Shown here: one piece after another, positions 1 to 13,398 of the stretch
Position numbering within the stretch: the first letter of the stretch is position 1
Layout of the letters: each line of letters opens with the position of its first letter
Source of the DNA: Amblyomma americanum
Lineage: Eukaryota; Arthropoda; Arachnida; Ixodida; Ixodidae
Assembly: GCF_052857255.1 (NCBI RefSeq)
Contig: NC_135502.1
Coordinates: forward strand, 152,899,868-152,963,867
DNA length: 64,000 nt
Reading direction: 5' to 3'
Program-made: the position numbers and the translations under genes
The notes under the pieces: model-generated
The model's database searches: none
Told to the model about the DNA's origin: nothing
What the model saw: the letters and a program-made list of their open reading frames with translations, nothing else

Positions 1-413
1 CGATCGTAATCAGAGCAAGATCCATAGTGGGCACGACGATCCTGATCAGGGAGAGATCCATAGTGGGCACGACGATTGTAGTCAGAGCGAGATCCATAGT
101 GGGCACGACGATTGTAGTCAGAGCGAGATCCACAGAGGGCACGACGATCGTAAACAGAATGAGGTCCATAGTGGGCACGACGATCGTAATCAGAGCGAGG
201 TCCATAGTGGGCACGACGATCGTAATCAGAGCGAGATCCATAGTGGGCACGACGATCGTAATCAGAGCGAGATCCATAGAGGTCACGACGATCCTGATCA
301 GGGAGAGATCCATAGTGGGCACGACGATCGTGATCAGAGTGAGATCCATAGTGGGCACGATGATCGTAATCAGAGCGAGATCCATATTGGGCACGACGAT
401 CGTAATCAAATGA
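1..413 (+). repeat. Family I block, entered mid-array
   Basis: The window opens inside the array, so the left edge of the satellite is not seen. The block ends at the first 35-bp marker monomer (CAAATGAGG). It carries the variants CACAGAGGGCACG, ATAGAGGTCACG and CAGGGAGAGATCC, which recur together at about 27,430-27,854. The later copy has one more monomer, so the two are related by duplication plus a one-unit change. Confidence 0.85.
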
Positions 414-623
414 GGTCCATAGTGGGCATGGCGATTGTAATCAGAATGAGGTCCATAGTGGGCACGACGATCGTAATCAGAATGAGGTCCATAGTGGGCA
501 CGACGATCGTAATCAGAGCAAGATGCATTTTGGGCATGACGATCATAATCAGAATGAGGTACATCGTGGGCATGACGATCGTAATCAGAATGAGGTCCAT
601 AGTGGGCATGACGATCGTAATCA

Positions 624-659
624 GAATGAGGTCCATAGTGGGCATGACGATCGTAATCA
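624..659 (+). repeat. Reference monomer, type B
   Basis: A clean 36-bp type B unit. It begins GAATGAGGTCC, continues CATAGTGGGCATGACG and ends ATCGTAATCA. Against type A it differs in the AGCGAGAT/AATGAGGT segment and by CACGAC to CATGAC. It keeps only two CpG sites and one GATC. Hybrids (B start with A-type CACGAC centre) are common, so A and B are ends of a mixed population and not two sealed families. Confidence 0.94.
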
Positions 660-803
660 GAATGAGGTCCGTAGTGGGCATGACGATCGTAATCATAATG
701 AGGTCCATAGTGGGCACGACGATCGTAATCAGAATGAGGTCCATACTGGGCATGACGATTGTAATCAGATTGAGGCCCATAGTGGGCTCGACGATCGTAA
801 TCA

Positions 804-839
804 GAGCGAGATCCATAGTGGGCACGACGATCGTAATCA
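804..839 (+). repeat. Reference monomer, type A
   Basis: A clean 36-bp type A unit. It begins GAGCGAGATCC, continues CATAGTGGGCACGACG and ends ATCGTAATCA. It holds four CpG sites (one in GCGA, three in ACGACGATCG), two GATC sites and the 8-bp palindrome ACGATCGT. Type A runs dominate the stretches whose translation contains the IRARS or NQSEI segments. Confidence 0.95.
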
Positions 840-2176
840 GAGCGAGATCCATAGTGGGCACGACGATCGTAATCAGAGCGAGATCCATAGTGGGCATGAC
901 GATCGTAATCATAATGAGGTCCATAGCTGGCACGACGATCGTAATCAGAATGAGGTCCATACTGGGCATGACGATTGTAATCAGAATGAGGCCCATAGTG
1001 GGCTCGACGATCGTAATAAGAGCGAGATCCATAGTGGGCACGACGATCGTAATCACAGCGAGATCCATAGTGGGAATGACGATCGTAATCAAAATGAGGT
1101 CCATAGTAGGCACGACGATCGCAATCAGAGCGAGATCCAGAGTGGGCACGACGATTGTAATCAGATTGAGGCCCATAGTGGGCTCGACGATCGTAATCAG
1201 AGCGAGATCCATAGTGGGCACGACGATCGTAATCAGAGCAAGATCCATAGTGGGCATGACGATCGTAATCAGAATGAGGTCCATACTGGGCATGACGATC
1301 GTAATCAGAATGAGGTCCATAGTGGGCTCGACGATCGTAATCAGAGCGAGATCCATAGTGGGCAAGACGATCTTAATCAGAGCTAGATCCATAGTGCGCA
1401 TGACGATCGTAATCAGAATGAGGTCCATAGTAGGCACGACGATCGTAATCAGAGCGAGATCCATAGTGGGCACGACGATCGTAATCAGAGCGAGATCCAT
1501 AGTGGGCATGACGATCGTAATCATAATGAGGTCCATAGTGGGCACGACGATCGTAATCAGAATGAGGTCCATACTGGGCATGACGATTGTAATCAGAATG
1601 AGGCCCATAGTGGGCTCGACGATCGTAATCAGAGCGAGATCCAGAGTGGGCACGACGATCGTAATCAGAGCGAGATCCATAGTGGACATGACGATCGTAA
1701 TCTATATGAGGTCCATAGTGGGCATGACGATCGTAATCAGAATGAGGTTCATAGTGGGCATGACGATCGTAATCAGAATGAGGTCTATAGTGGGCACGAC
1801 GATCGTAATCAGACTGTGGTCCATAGTGGGCATTACGATCGTGATCAGAATGAGGTCCATAGTGGGCATGACCATAGTAATCAGAATGAGGTCCATAGTG
1901 GGCACGACGATCGCAATCAGAGCGAGATCCATAGTGGGCACGACGATCGTAATCAGAGCGAGATCCATAGTGGGCACGACGATTGTAATCAGAGCGAGAT
2001 CCATAGTGGGCGCGACGAATGTAATCAGAATGAGGTCCATAGTAGGCACGACGATCTTACTCAGAGCGAGATCCATAGTGGGCACGACGATTGTAGTCAG
2101 AGCGAGATCTATAGTGGGCACGATGATCGTAATCAGAGCGAGATCCATATTGGGCACGACGATCGTAATCAAATGA

Positions 2177-4875
2177 GGTCCATAGTGGGCATGGCGATTG
2201 TAATCAGAATGAGGTCCATAGTGGGCACGACGATCGTAATCAGAATGAGGTCCATAGTGGGCACGACGATCGTAATCAGAGCAAGATGCATTTTGGGCAT
2301 GACGATCATAATCAGAATGAGGTACATCGTGGGCATGACGATCGTAATCAGAATGAGGTCCATAGTGGGCATGACGATCGTAATCAGAATGAGGTCCATA
2401 GTGGGCATGACGATCGTAATCAGAATGAGGTCCGTAGTGGGCATGACGATCGTAATCATAATGAGGTCCATAGTGGGCACGACGATCGTAATCAGAATGA
2501 GGTCCATACTGGGCATGACGATTGTAATCAGATTGAGGCCCATAGTGGGCTCGACGATCGTAATCAGAGCGAGATCCATAGTGGGCACGACGATCGTAAT
2601 CAGAGCGAGATCCATAGTGGGCATGACGATCGTAATCAGAATGAGGTCCATACTGGGCATGACGATCGTAATCAGAATGAGGTCCATAGTGGGCACGACG
2701 ATCTTAATCAGAGCTAGATCCATAGTGCGCATGACGATCGTAATCAGAATGAGGTCCATAGTAGGCACGACGATCGTAATCAGAGCGAGATCCATAGTGG
2801 GCACGACGATCGTAATCAGAGCGAGATCCATAGTGGGCATGACGATCGTAATCATAATGAGGTCCATAGTGGGCACGACGATCGTAATCAGAATGAGGTC
2901 CATACTGGGCATGACGATTGTAATCAGAATGAGGCCCATAGTGGGCTCGACGATCGTAATAAGAGCGAGATCCATAGTGGGCACGACGATCGTAATCACA
3001 GCGAGATCCATAGTGGGAATGACGATCGTAATCAAAATGAGGTCCATAGTAGGCACGACGATCGTAATCAGAGCGAGATCCAGAGTGGGCACGACGATTG
3101 TAATCAGATTGAGGCCCATAGTGGGCTCGACGATCGTAATCAGAGCGAGATCCATAGTGGGCACGACGATCGTAATCAGAGCAAGATCCATAGTGGGCAT
3201 GACGATCGTAATCAGAATGAGGTCCATACTGGGCATGACGATCGTAATCAGAATGAGGTCCATAGTGGGCTCGACGATCGTAATCAGAGCGAGATCCATA
3301 GTGGGCAAGACGATCTTAATCAGAGCTAGATCCATAGTGCGCATGACGATCGTAATCAGAATGAGGTCCATAGTAGGCACGACGATCGTAATCAGAGCGA
3401 GATCCATAGTGGGCACGACGATCGTAATCAGAGCGAGATCCATAGTGGGCATGACGATCGTAATCATAATGAGGTCCATAGTGGGCACGACGATCGTAAT
3501 CAGAATGAGGTCCATACTGGGCATGACGATTGTAATCAGAATGAGGCCCATAGTGGGCTCGACGATCGTAATCAGAGCGAGATCCAGAGTGGGCACGACG
3601 ATCGTAATCAGAGCGAGATCCATAGTGGACATGACGATCGTAATCTATATGAGGTCCATAGTGGGCATGACGATCGTAATCAGAATGAGGTTCATAGTGG
3701 GCATGACGATCGTAATCAGAATGAGGTCTATAGTGGGCACGACGATCGTAATCAGACTGTGGTCCATAGTGGGCATTACGATCGTGATCAGAATGAGGTC
3801 CATAGTGGGCATGACCATAGTAATCAGAATGAGGTCCATAGTGGGCACGACGATCGCAATCAGAGCGAGATCCATAGTGGGCACGACGATCGTAATCAGA
3901 GCGAGATCCATAGTGGGCACGACGATTGTAATCAGAGCGAGATCCATAGTGGGCGCGACGAATGTAATCAGAATGAGGTCCATAGTAGGCACGACGATCT
4001 TACTCAGAGCGAGATCCATAGTGGGCACGACGATTGTAGTCAGAGCGAGATCCATAGTGGGCACGACGATCGTAATCAGAGCGAGATCCACAGTGGGCAC
4101 GACGATCGTAAACAGAATGAGGTCCATAATGGGCACGACGATCGTAATCAGAGCGAGATCCATAGTGGGCACGACGATCGTAATCAGAGCGAGATCCATA
4201 GTGGGCACGACGATCGTAATCAGAGCGAGATCCATATTGGGCACGACGAAGGTAATCAGAATGAGGTCCATAGTAGGCACGACGATCTTACTCAGAGCGA
4301 GATCCATAGTGGGCACGACGATTGTAGTCAGAGCGAGATCCATAGTGGGCACGACGATCGTAATCAGAGCGAGATCCACAGTGGGCACGGCAATCGTAAA
4401 CAGAATGAGGTCCATAGTGAGCACGATGATCGTAATCAGAATGAGGTCCATAGTGGGCACGACGATCGTAATCAGAGCGAGTTCCATAGTGGGCACGACG
4501 ATCGTAATCAGAGCGAGATCCATAGAGGTCATGACGATCTTAATCAGAGCGAGATCAATAGTGGGCATGACGATCCTAATCAGAATGAGGTCCATAGTGG
4601 GCACGACGATCATAATCAGAATGAGGTCCATAGTGGGCACGACGATCGTAATCATAGCGAGATCTATAGTGGGCATGACGATCGTAATCAGAATGAGGTG
4701 CATCGTGGGCACCACGATCGTAATCAGAGCAAGATCCATAGTGGGCACGACGATCCTGATCAGGGCGAGATCCATAGTGGGCACGACGATCGTGATCAGA
4801 GTGAGATCCATAGTGGGCACGATGATCGTAATCAGAGCGAGATCCATATTGGGCACGACGACCGTAATCAAATGA
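2177..4875 (+). repeat. Family I long module, 2,699 bp
   Basis: 75 monomers minus one base. Its left part, about 2169-3632, has a same-length counterpart at 27,847-29,310 (offset 25,678). Its right part, 3645-4871, recurs at the same length at 7888, 10,766, 20,476 and 34,150. The whole module recurs at 19,080-21,706 two monomers shorter. A forward open frame of about 1,019 codons covers 1816-4875 only because the CAAATGAGG base loss joins two stop-free frames. Confidence 0.87.
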
Positions 4876-5090
4876 GGTCCATAGTGGGCATGACGATCGT
4901 AATCAGAATGAGGTGCATCGTGGGCACCACGATCGTAATCAGAGCAAGATCCATAGTGGGCACGACGATCCTGATCAGGGCGAGATCCATAGTGGGCACG
5001 ACGATCGTGATCAGAGTGAGATCCATAGTGGGCACGATGATCGTAATCAGAGCGAGATCCATATTGGGCACGACGACCGTAATCAAATGA
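4876..5090 (+). repeat. 215-bp module
   Basis: Six monomers minus one base, bounded on both sides by CAAATGAGG markers. It contains the diagnostic GTGCATCGTGGGCACC, CCTGATCAGGGCGAG and CATATTGGGCACGACGACC. It duplicates the end of the preceding module (about 4661-4875). Confidence 0.88.
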
Positions 5091-6493
5091 GGTCCATAGT
5101 GGGCATGACGATTGTAATCAGAATGAGGTCCATAGTGGGCACGACGATCGTAATCAGAATGAGGTCCATAGTGGGCACGACGATCGTAATCAGAGCAAGA
5201 TCCATTTTGGGCATGACGATCATAATCAGAATGAGGTACATCGTGGGCATGACGATCGTAATCAGAATGAGGTCCATAGTGGGCATGACGATCGTAATCA
5301 GAATGAGGTTCATAGTGGGCATGACGATCGTAATCAGAATGAGGTCTATAGTAGGCACGACGATCGTAATCAGACTGTGGTCCATAGTGGGCATTACGAT
5401 CGTGATCAGAATGAGGTCCATAGTGGGCATGACCATAGTAATCAGAATGAGGTCCATAGTGGGCACGACGATCGCAATCAGAGCGAGATCCATAGTGGGC
5501 ACGACGATCGTAATCAGAGCGAGATCCATAGTGAGCACGACGATTGTAATCAGAGCGAGATCCATAGTGGGCGCGACGAATGTAATCAGAATGAGGTCCA
5601 TAGTAGGCACGACGATCTTACTCAGAGCGAGATCCATAGTGGGCACGACGATTGTAGTCAGAGCGAGATCCATAGTGGGCACGACGATCGTAATCAGAGC
5701 GAGATCCACAGTGGGCACGACGATCGTAAACAGAATGAGGTCCATAATGGGCACGACGATCGTAATCAGAGCGAGATCCATAGTGGGCACGACGATCGTA
5801 ATCAGAGCGAGATCCATAGTGGGCACGACGATCGTAATCAGAGCGAGATCCATAGTGGGCACGACGAAGGTAATCAGAATGAGGTCCATAGTAGGCACGA
5901 CGATCTTACTCAGAGCGAGATCCATAGTGGGCACGACGATTGTAGTCAGAGCGAGATCCATAGTGGGCACGACGATCGTAATCAGAGCGAGATCCACAGT
6001 GGGCACGGCAATCGTAAACAGAATGAGGTCCATAGTGAGCACGATGATCGTAATCAGAATGAGGTCCATAGTGGGCACGACGATCGTAATCAGAGCGAGT
6101 TCCATAGTGGGCACGACGATCGTAATCAGAGCGAGATCCATAGAGGTCATGACGATCTTAATCAGAGCGAGATCAATAGTGGGCATGACGATCCTAATCA
6201 GAATGAGGTCCATAGTGGGCACGACGATCATAATCAGAATGAGGTCCATAGTGGGCACGACGATCGTAATCATAGCGAGATCTATAGTGGGCATGACGAT
6301 CGTAATCAGAATGAGGTGCATCGTGGGCACCACGATCGTAATCAGAGCAAGATCCATAGTGGGCACGACGATCCTGATCAGGGCGAGATCCATAGTGGGC
6401 ACGACGATCGTGATCAGAGTGAGATCCATAGTGGGCACGATGATCGTAATCAGAGCGAGATCCATATTGGGCACGACGACCGTAATCAAATGA
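5091..6493 (+). repeat. Family I 1,403-bp module
   Basis: 39 monomers minus one base. Near-identical modules lie at 16,743-18,145, 21,922-23,324 and 23,540-24,942. Internal landmarks in order: TCCATTTTGGGC, TACATCGTGGGC, GACTGTGGTCC, GGGCATTACG, CATGACCATAG, GGGCGCGACGAATG, a CACGGCAATCG monomer and ATAGAGGTCATG. Confidence 0.88.
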
Positions 6494-6708
6494 GGCCCAT
6501 AGTGGGCATGACGATCGTAATCAGAATGAGGTGCATCGTGGGCACCACGATCGTAATCAGAGCAAGATCCATAGTGGGCACGACGATCCTGATCAGGGCG
6601 AGATCCATAGTGGGCACGACGATCGTGATCAGAGTGAGATCCATAGTGGGCAGGATGATCGTAATCAGAGCGAGATCCATATTGGGCACGACGACCGTAA
6701 TCAAATGA
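6494..6708 (+). repeat. 215-bp module
   Basis: Same six-monomer module as 4876-5090. It starts with AATGAGGCCC instead of AATGAGGTCC and carries GGGCAGGATG near its end. That last change is shared with the copy at 18,146-18,360, tying the two larger segments together. Confidence 0.87.
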
Positions 6709-7427
6709 GGTCCATAGTGGGCATGACGATTGTAATCAGAATGAGGTCCATAGTGGGCACGACGATCGTAATCAGAATGAGGTCCATAGTGGGCACGACG
6801 ATCGTAATCAGAGCAAGATCCATAGTGGGCATGACGATCGTAATCATAATGAGGTCCATAGTGGGCACGACGATCGTAATCAGAATGAGGTCCATACTGG
6901 GCATGACGATTGTAATCAGAATGAGGCCCATAGTGGGCTCGACGATCGTAATCAGAGCGAGATCCAGAGTGGGCACGACGATCGTAATCAGAGCGAGATC
7001 CATAGTGGACATGACGATCGTAATCTATATGAGGTCCATAGTGGGCACGACGATCGTAATCAGACTGTGGTCCATAGTGGGCATTACGATCGTGATCAGA
7101 ATGAGGTCCATAGTGGGCATGACCATAGTAATCAGAATGAGGTCCATAGTGGGCACGACGATCGCAATCAGAGCGAGATCCATAGTGGGCACGACGATCG
7201 TAATCAGAGCGAGATCCATAGTGGGCACGACGATTGTAATCAGAGCGAGATCCATAGTGGGCGCGACGAATGTAATCAGAATGAGGTCCATAGTAGGCAC
7301 GACGATCTTACTCAGAGCGAGATCCATAGTGGGCACGACGATTGTAGTCAGAGCGAGATCCATAGTGGGCACGATGATCGTAATCAGAGCGAGATCCATA
7401 TTGGGCACGACGATCGTAATCAAATGA
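6709..7427 (+). repeat. 719-bp module, copy 1
   Basis: 20 monomers minus one base. Recurs at 13,614-14,332 and 18,361-19,079. It joins the start of a 1,403-type module to a segment ending GTGGACATGACG and CTATATGAGG, then to the GACTGTGGTCC run, so it looks like a shortened composite of longer modules. Confidence 0.86.
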
Positions 7428-9118
7428 GGTCCATAGTGGGCATGGCGATTGTAATCAGAATGAGGTCCATAGTGGGCACGACGATCGTAATCAGAATGAG
7501 GTCCATAGTGGGCACGACGATCGTAATCAGAGCAAGATGCATTTTGGGCATGACGATCATAATCAGAATGAGGTACATCGTGGGCATGACGATCGTAATC
7601 AGTATGAGGTCCATAGTGGGCATGACGATCGTAATCAGAATGAGGTCCATAGTGGGCATGACGATCGTAATCAGAATGAGGTCCGTAGTGGGCATGACGA
7701 TCGTAATCATAATGAGGTCCATAGTGGGCACGACGATCGTAATCAGAATGAGGTCCATACTGGGCATGACGATTGTAATCAGATTGAGGCCCATAGTGGG
7801 CTCGACGATCGTAATCAGAGCGAGATCCAGAGTGGGCACGACGATCGTAATCAGAGCGAGATCCATAGTGGACATGACGATCGTAATCTATATGAGGTCC
7901 ATAGTGGGCATGACGATCGTAATCAGAATGAGGTTCATAGTGGGCATGACGATCGTAATCAGAATGAGGTCTATAGTGGGCACGACGATCGTAATCAGAC
8001 TGTGGTCCATAGTGGGCATTACGATCGTGATCAGAATGAGGTCCATAGTGGGCATGACCATAGTAATCAGAATGAGGTCCATAGTGGGCACGACGATCGC
8101 AATCAGAGCGAGATCCATAGTGGGCACGACGATCGTAATCAGAGCGAGATCCATAGTGGGCACGACGATTGTAATCAGAGCGAGATCCATAGTGGGCGCG
8201 ACGAATGTAATCAGAATGAGGTCCATAGTAGGCACGACGATCTTACTCAGAGCGAGATCCATAGTGGGCACGACGATTGTAGTCAGAGCGAGATCCATAG
8301 TGGGCACGACGATCGTAATCAGAGCGAGATCCACAGTGGGCACGACGATCGTAAACAGAATGAGGTCCATAATGGGCACGACGATCGTAATCAGAGCGAG
8401 ATCCATAGTGGGCACGACGATCGTAATCAGAGCGAGATCCATAGTGGGCACGACGATCGTAATCAGAGCGAGATCCATATTGGGCACGACGAAGGTAATC
8501 AGAATGAGGTCCATAGTAGGCACGACGATCTTACTCAGAGCGAGATCCATAGTGGGCACGACGATTGTAGTCAGAGCGAGATCCATAGTGGGCACGACGA
8601 TCGTAATCAGAGCGAGATCCACAGTGGGCACGGCAATCGTAAACAGAATGAGGTCCATAGTGAGCACGATGATCGTAATCAGAATGAGGTCCATAGTGGG
8701 CACGACGATCGTAATCAGAGCGAGTTCCATAGTGGGCACGACGATCGTAATCAGAGCGAGATCCATAGAGGTCATGACGATCTTAATCAGAGCGAGATCA
8801 ATAGTGGGCATGACGATCCTAATCAGAATGAGGTCCATAGTGGGCACGACGATCATAATCAGAATGAGGTCCATAGTGGGCACGACGATCGTAATCATAG
8901 CGAGATCTATAGTGGGCATGACGATCGTAATCAGAATGAGGTGCATCGTGGGCACCACGATCGTAATCAGAGCAAGATCCATAGTGGGCACGACGATCCT
9001 GATCAGGGCGAGATCCATAGTGGGCACGACGATCGTGATCAGAGTGAGATCCATAGTGGGCACGATGATCGTAATCAGAGCGAGATCCATATTGGGCACG
9101 ACGACCGTAATCAAATGA
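7428..9118 (+). repeat. Family I module, 1,691 bp
   Basis: 47 monomers minus one base. It has the TGCATTTTGGGC opening and the shared 1,227-bp right part (7888-9114). Relative to 19,080-21,706 it is 936 bp (26 monomers) shorter, a clean multiple of 36, as expected for an in-register exchange. A private AATCAGTATGAGG monomer near 7601 is also found near 10,478. Confidence 0.86.
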
Positions 9119-9333
9119 GGTCCATAGTGGGCATGACGATCGTAATCAGAATGAGGTGCATCGTGGGCACCACGATCGTAATCAGAGCAAGATCCATAGT
9201 GGGCACGACGATCCTGATCAGGGCGAGATCCATAGTGGGCACGACGATCGTGATCAGAGTGAGATCCATAGTGGGCACGATGATCGTAATCAGAGCGAGA
9301 TCCATATTGGGCACGACGACCGTAATCAAATGA
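9119..9333 (+). repeat. 215-bp module
   Basis: Same module as 4876-5090, between two CAAATGAGG markers, with the GTGCATCGTGGGCACC monomer near its start. Confidence 0.86.
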
Positions 9334-11996
9334 GGTCCATAGTGGGCATGACGATTGTAATCAGAATGAGGTCCATAGTGGGCACGACGATCGTAATCAG
9401 AATGAGGTCCATAGTGGGCACGACGATCGTAATCAGAGCAAGATCCATTTTGGGCATGACGATCATAATCAGAATGAGGTACATCGTGGGCATGACGATC
9501 GTAATCAGAATGAGGTCCATAGTGGGCATGACGATCGTAATCAGAATGAGGTTCATAGTGGGCATGACGATCGTAATCAGAATGAGGTCTATAGTAGGCA
9601 CGACGATCGTAATCAGACTGTGGTCCATAGTGGGCATTACGATCGTGATCAGAATGAGGTCCATAGTGGGCATGACCATAGTAATCAGAATGAGGTCCAT
9701 AGTGGGCACGACGATCGCAATCAGAGCGAGATCCATAGTGGGCACGACGATCGTAATCAGAGCGAGATCCATAGTGAGCACGACGATTGTAATCAGAGCG
9801 AGATCCATAGTGGGCGCGACGAATGTAATCAGAATGAGGTCCATAGTAGGCACGACGATCTTACTCAGAGCGAGATCCATAGTGGGCACGACGATTGTAG
9901 TCAGAGCGAGATCCATAGTGGGCACGACGATCGTAATCAGAGCGAGATCCACAGTGGGCACGACGATCGTAAACAGAATGAGGTCCATAATGGGCACGAC
10001 GATCGTAATCAGAGCGAGATCCATAGTGGGCACGACGATCGTAATCAGAGCGAGATCCATAGTGGGCACGACGATCGTAATCAGAGCGAGATCCATAGTG
10101 GGCACGACGAAGGTAATCAGAATGAGGTCCATAGTAGGCACGACGATCTTACTCAGAGCGAGATCCATAGTGGGCACGACGATTGTAGTCAGAGCGAGAT
10201 CCATAGTGGGCACGACGATCGTAATCAGAGCGAGATCCACAGTGGGCACGGCAATCGTAAACAGAATGAGGTCCATAGTGAGCACGATGATCGTAATCAG
10301 AATGAGGTCCATAGTGGGCACGACGATCGTAATCAGAATGAGGTCCATAGTGGGCACGACGATCGTAATCAGAATGAGGTCCATAGTGGGCACGACGATC
10401 GTAATCAGAGCAAGATGCATTTTGGGCATGACGATCATAATCAGAATGAGGTACATCGTGGGCATGACGATCGTAATCAGTATGAGGTCCATAGTGGGCA
10501 TGACGATCGTAATCAGAATGAGGTCCATAGTGGGCATGACGATCGTAATCAGAATGAGGTCCGTAGTGGGCATGACGATCGTAATCATAATGAGGTCCAT
10601 AGTGGGCACGACGATCGTAATCAGAATGAGGTCCATACTGGGCATGACGATTGTAATCAGATTGAGGCCCATAGTGGGCTCGACGATCGTAATCAGAGCG
10701 AGATCCAGAGTGGGCACGACGATCGTAATCAGAGCGAGATCCATAGTGGACATGACGATCGTAATCTATATGAGGTCCATAGTGGGCATGACGATCGTAA
10801 TCAGAATGAGGTTCATAGTGGGCATGACGATCGTAATCAGAATGAGGTCTATAGTGGGCACGACGATCGTAATCAGACTGTGGTCCATAGTGGGCATTAC
10901 GATCGTGATCAGAATGAGGTCCATAGTGGGCATGACCATAGTAATCAGAATGAGGTCCATAGTGGGCACGACGATCGCAATCAGAGCGAGATCCATAGTG
11001 GGCACGACGATCGTAATCAGAGCGAGATCCATAGTGGGCACGACGATTGTAATCAGAGCGAGATCCATAGTGGGCGCGACGAATGTAATCAGAATGAGGT
11101 CCATAGTAGGCACGACGATCTTACTCAGAGCGAGATCCATAGTGGGCACGACGATTGTAGTCAGAGCGAGATCCATAGTGGGCACGACGATCGTAATCAG
11201 AGCGAGATCCACAGTGGGCACGACGATCGTAAACAGAATGAGGTCCATAATGGGCACGACGATCGTAATCAGAGCGAGATCCATAGTGGGCACGACGATC
11301 GTAATCAGAGCGAGATCCATAGTGGGCACGACGATCGTAATCAGAGCGAGATCCATATTGGGCACGACGAAGGTAATCAGAATGAGGTCCATAGTAGGCA
11401 CGACGATCTTACTCAGAGCGAGATCCATAGTGGGCACGACGATTGTAGTCAGAGCGAGATCCATAGTGGGCACGACGATCGTAATCAGAGCGAGATCCAC
11501 AGTGGGCACGGCAATCGTAAACAGAATGAGGTCCATAGTGAGCACGATGATCGTAATCAGAATGAGGTCCATAGTGGGCACGACGATCGTAATCAGAGCG
11601 AGTTCCATAGTGGGCACGACGATCGTAATCAGAGCGAGATCCATAGAGGTCATGACGATCTTAATCAGAGCGAGATCAATAGTGGGCATGACGATCCTAA
11701 TCAGAATGAGGTCCATAGTGGGCACGACGATCATAATCAGAATGAGGTCCATAGTGGGCACGACGATCGTAATCATAGCGAGATCTATAGTGGGCATGAC
11801 GATCGTAATCAGAATGAGGTGCATCGTGGGCACCACGATCGTAATCAGAGCAAGATCCATAGTGGGCACGACGATCCTGATCAGGGCGAGATCCATAGTG
11901 GGCACGACGATCGTGATCAGAGTGAGATCCATAGTGGGCACGATGATCGTAATCAGAGCGAGATCCATATTGGGCACGACGACCGTAATCAAATGA
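9334..11996 (+). repeat. Family I long composite module, 2,663 bp
   Basis: 74 monomers minus one base. The left part follows the 1,403-bp module to about 10,330. It then switches to the TGCATTTTGGGC module type (about 10,405 on, including the AATCAGTATGAGG variant of 7428-9118) and finishes with the shared 1,227-bp block at 10,766-11,992. This is a visible recombination junction between two module types. Confidence 0.86.
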
Positions 11997-12211
11997 GGTC
12001 CATAGTGGGCATGACGATCGTAATCAGAATGAGGTGCATCGTGGGCACCACGATCGTAATCAGAGCAAGATCCATAGTGGGCACGACGATCCTGATCAGG
12101 GCGAGATCCATAGTGGGCACGACGATCGTGATCAGAGTGAGATCCATAGTGGGCACGATGATCGTAATCAGAGCGAGATCCATATTGGGCACGACGACCG
12201 TAATCAAATGA
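11997..12211 (+). repeat. 215-bp module
   Basis: Same six-monomer module as 4876-5090, bounded by CAAATGAGG markers. Confidence 0.86.
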
Positions 12212-13398
12212 GGTCCATAGTGGGCATGACGATTGTAATCAGAATGAGGTCCATAGTGGGCACGACGATCGTAATCAGAATGAGGTCCATAGTGGGCACG
12301 ACGATCGTAATCAGAGCAAGATCCATTTTGGGCATGACGATCATAATCAGAATGAGGTACATCGTGGGCATGACGATCGTAATCAGAATGAGGTCCATAG
12401 TGGGCATGACGATCGTAATCAGAATGAGGTTCATAGTGGGCATGACGATCGTAATCAGAATGAGGTCTATAGTAGGCACGACGATCGTAATCAGACTGTG
12501 GTCCATAGTGGGCATTACGATCGTGATCAGAATGAGGTCCATAGTGGGCATGACCATAGTAATCAGAATGAGGTCCATAGTGGGCACGACGATCGCAATC
12601 AGAGCGAGATCCATAGTGGGCACGACGATCGTAATCAGAGCGAGATCCATAGTGAGCACGACGATTGTAATCAGAGCGAGATCCATAGTGGGCGCGACGA
12701 ATGTAATCAGAATGAGGTCCATAGTAGGCACGACGATCTTACTCAGAGCGAGATCCATAGTGGGCACGACGATTGTAGTCAGAGCGAGATCCATAGTGGG
12801 CACGACGATCGTAATCAGAGCGAGATCCACAGTGGGCACGACGATCGTAAACAGAATGAGGTCCATAATGGGCACGACGATCGTAATCAGAGCGAGATCC
12901 ATAGTGGGCACGACGATCGTAATCAGAGCGAGATCCATAGTGGGCACGACGATCGTAATCAGAGCGAGATCCATAGTGGGCACGACGAAGGTAATCAGAA
13001 TGAGGTCCATAGTAGGCACGACGATCTTACTCAGAGCGAGATCCATAGTGGGCACGACGATTGTAGTCAGAGCGAGATCCATAGTGGGCACGACGATCGT
13101 AATCAGAGCGAGATCCACAGTGGGCACGGCAATCGTAAACAGAATGAGGTCCATAGTGAGCACGATGATCGTAATCAGAATGAGGTCCATAGTGGGCACG
13201 ACGATCGTAATCAGAGCGAGTTCCATAGTGGGCACGACGATCGTAATCAGAGCGAGATCCATAGAGGTCATGACGATCTTAATCAGAGCGAGATCAATAG
13301 TGGGCATGACGATCCTAATCAGAATGAGGTCCATAGTGGGCACGACGATCATAATCAGAGCGAGATCCATATTGGGCACGACGACCGTAATCAAATGA
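12212..13398 (+). repeat. Shortened 1,403-type module, 1,187 bp
   Basis: 33 monomers minus one base: the 1,403-bp module lacking six monomers near its right end. The junction lies at about 13,345-13,370, where CACGACGATCATAATC runs straight into the CATATTGGGC monomer. Confidence 0.86.

Larger units (their letters stand above)
414..2176 (+). repeat. Family I module, 1,763 bp
   Basis: About 49 monomers (49 x 36 minus 1), closed by a CAAATGAGG marker. It opens with GGGCATGGCGATTG and TGCATTTTGGGCATG, the signature shared by the modules starting at 2177, 7428, 14,333, 19,080, 27,855 and 32,575. Compared with 2177-4875 it lacks several internal monomers and the long right-hand half. Confidence 0.85.

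Noticed and set aside
1816..4875. Forward open frame of about 1,019 codons as a giant repetitive protein gene
   Set aside because: It joins two unrelated stop-free frames at a one-base deletion, and overlapping reverse frames are equally open. The same happens throughout the array. No domain, start context, codon bias or flanking gene structure supports it.
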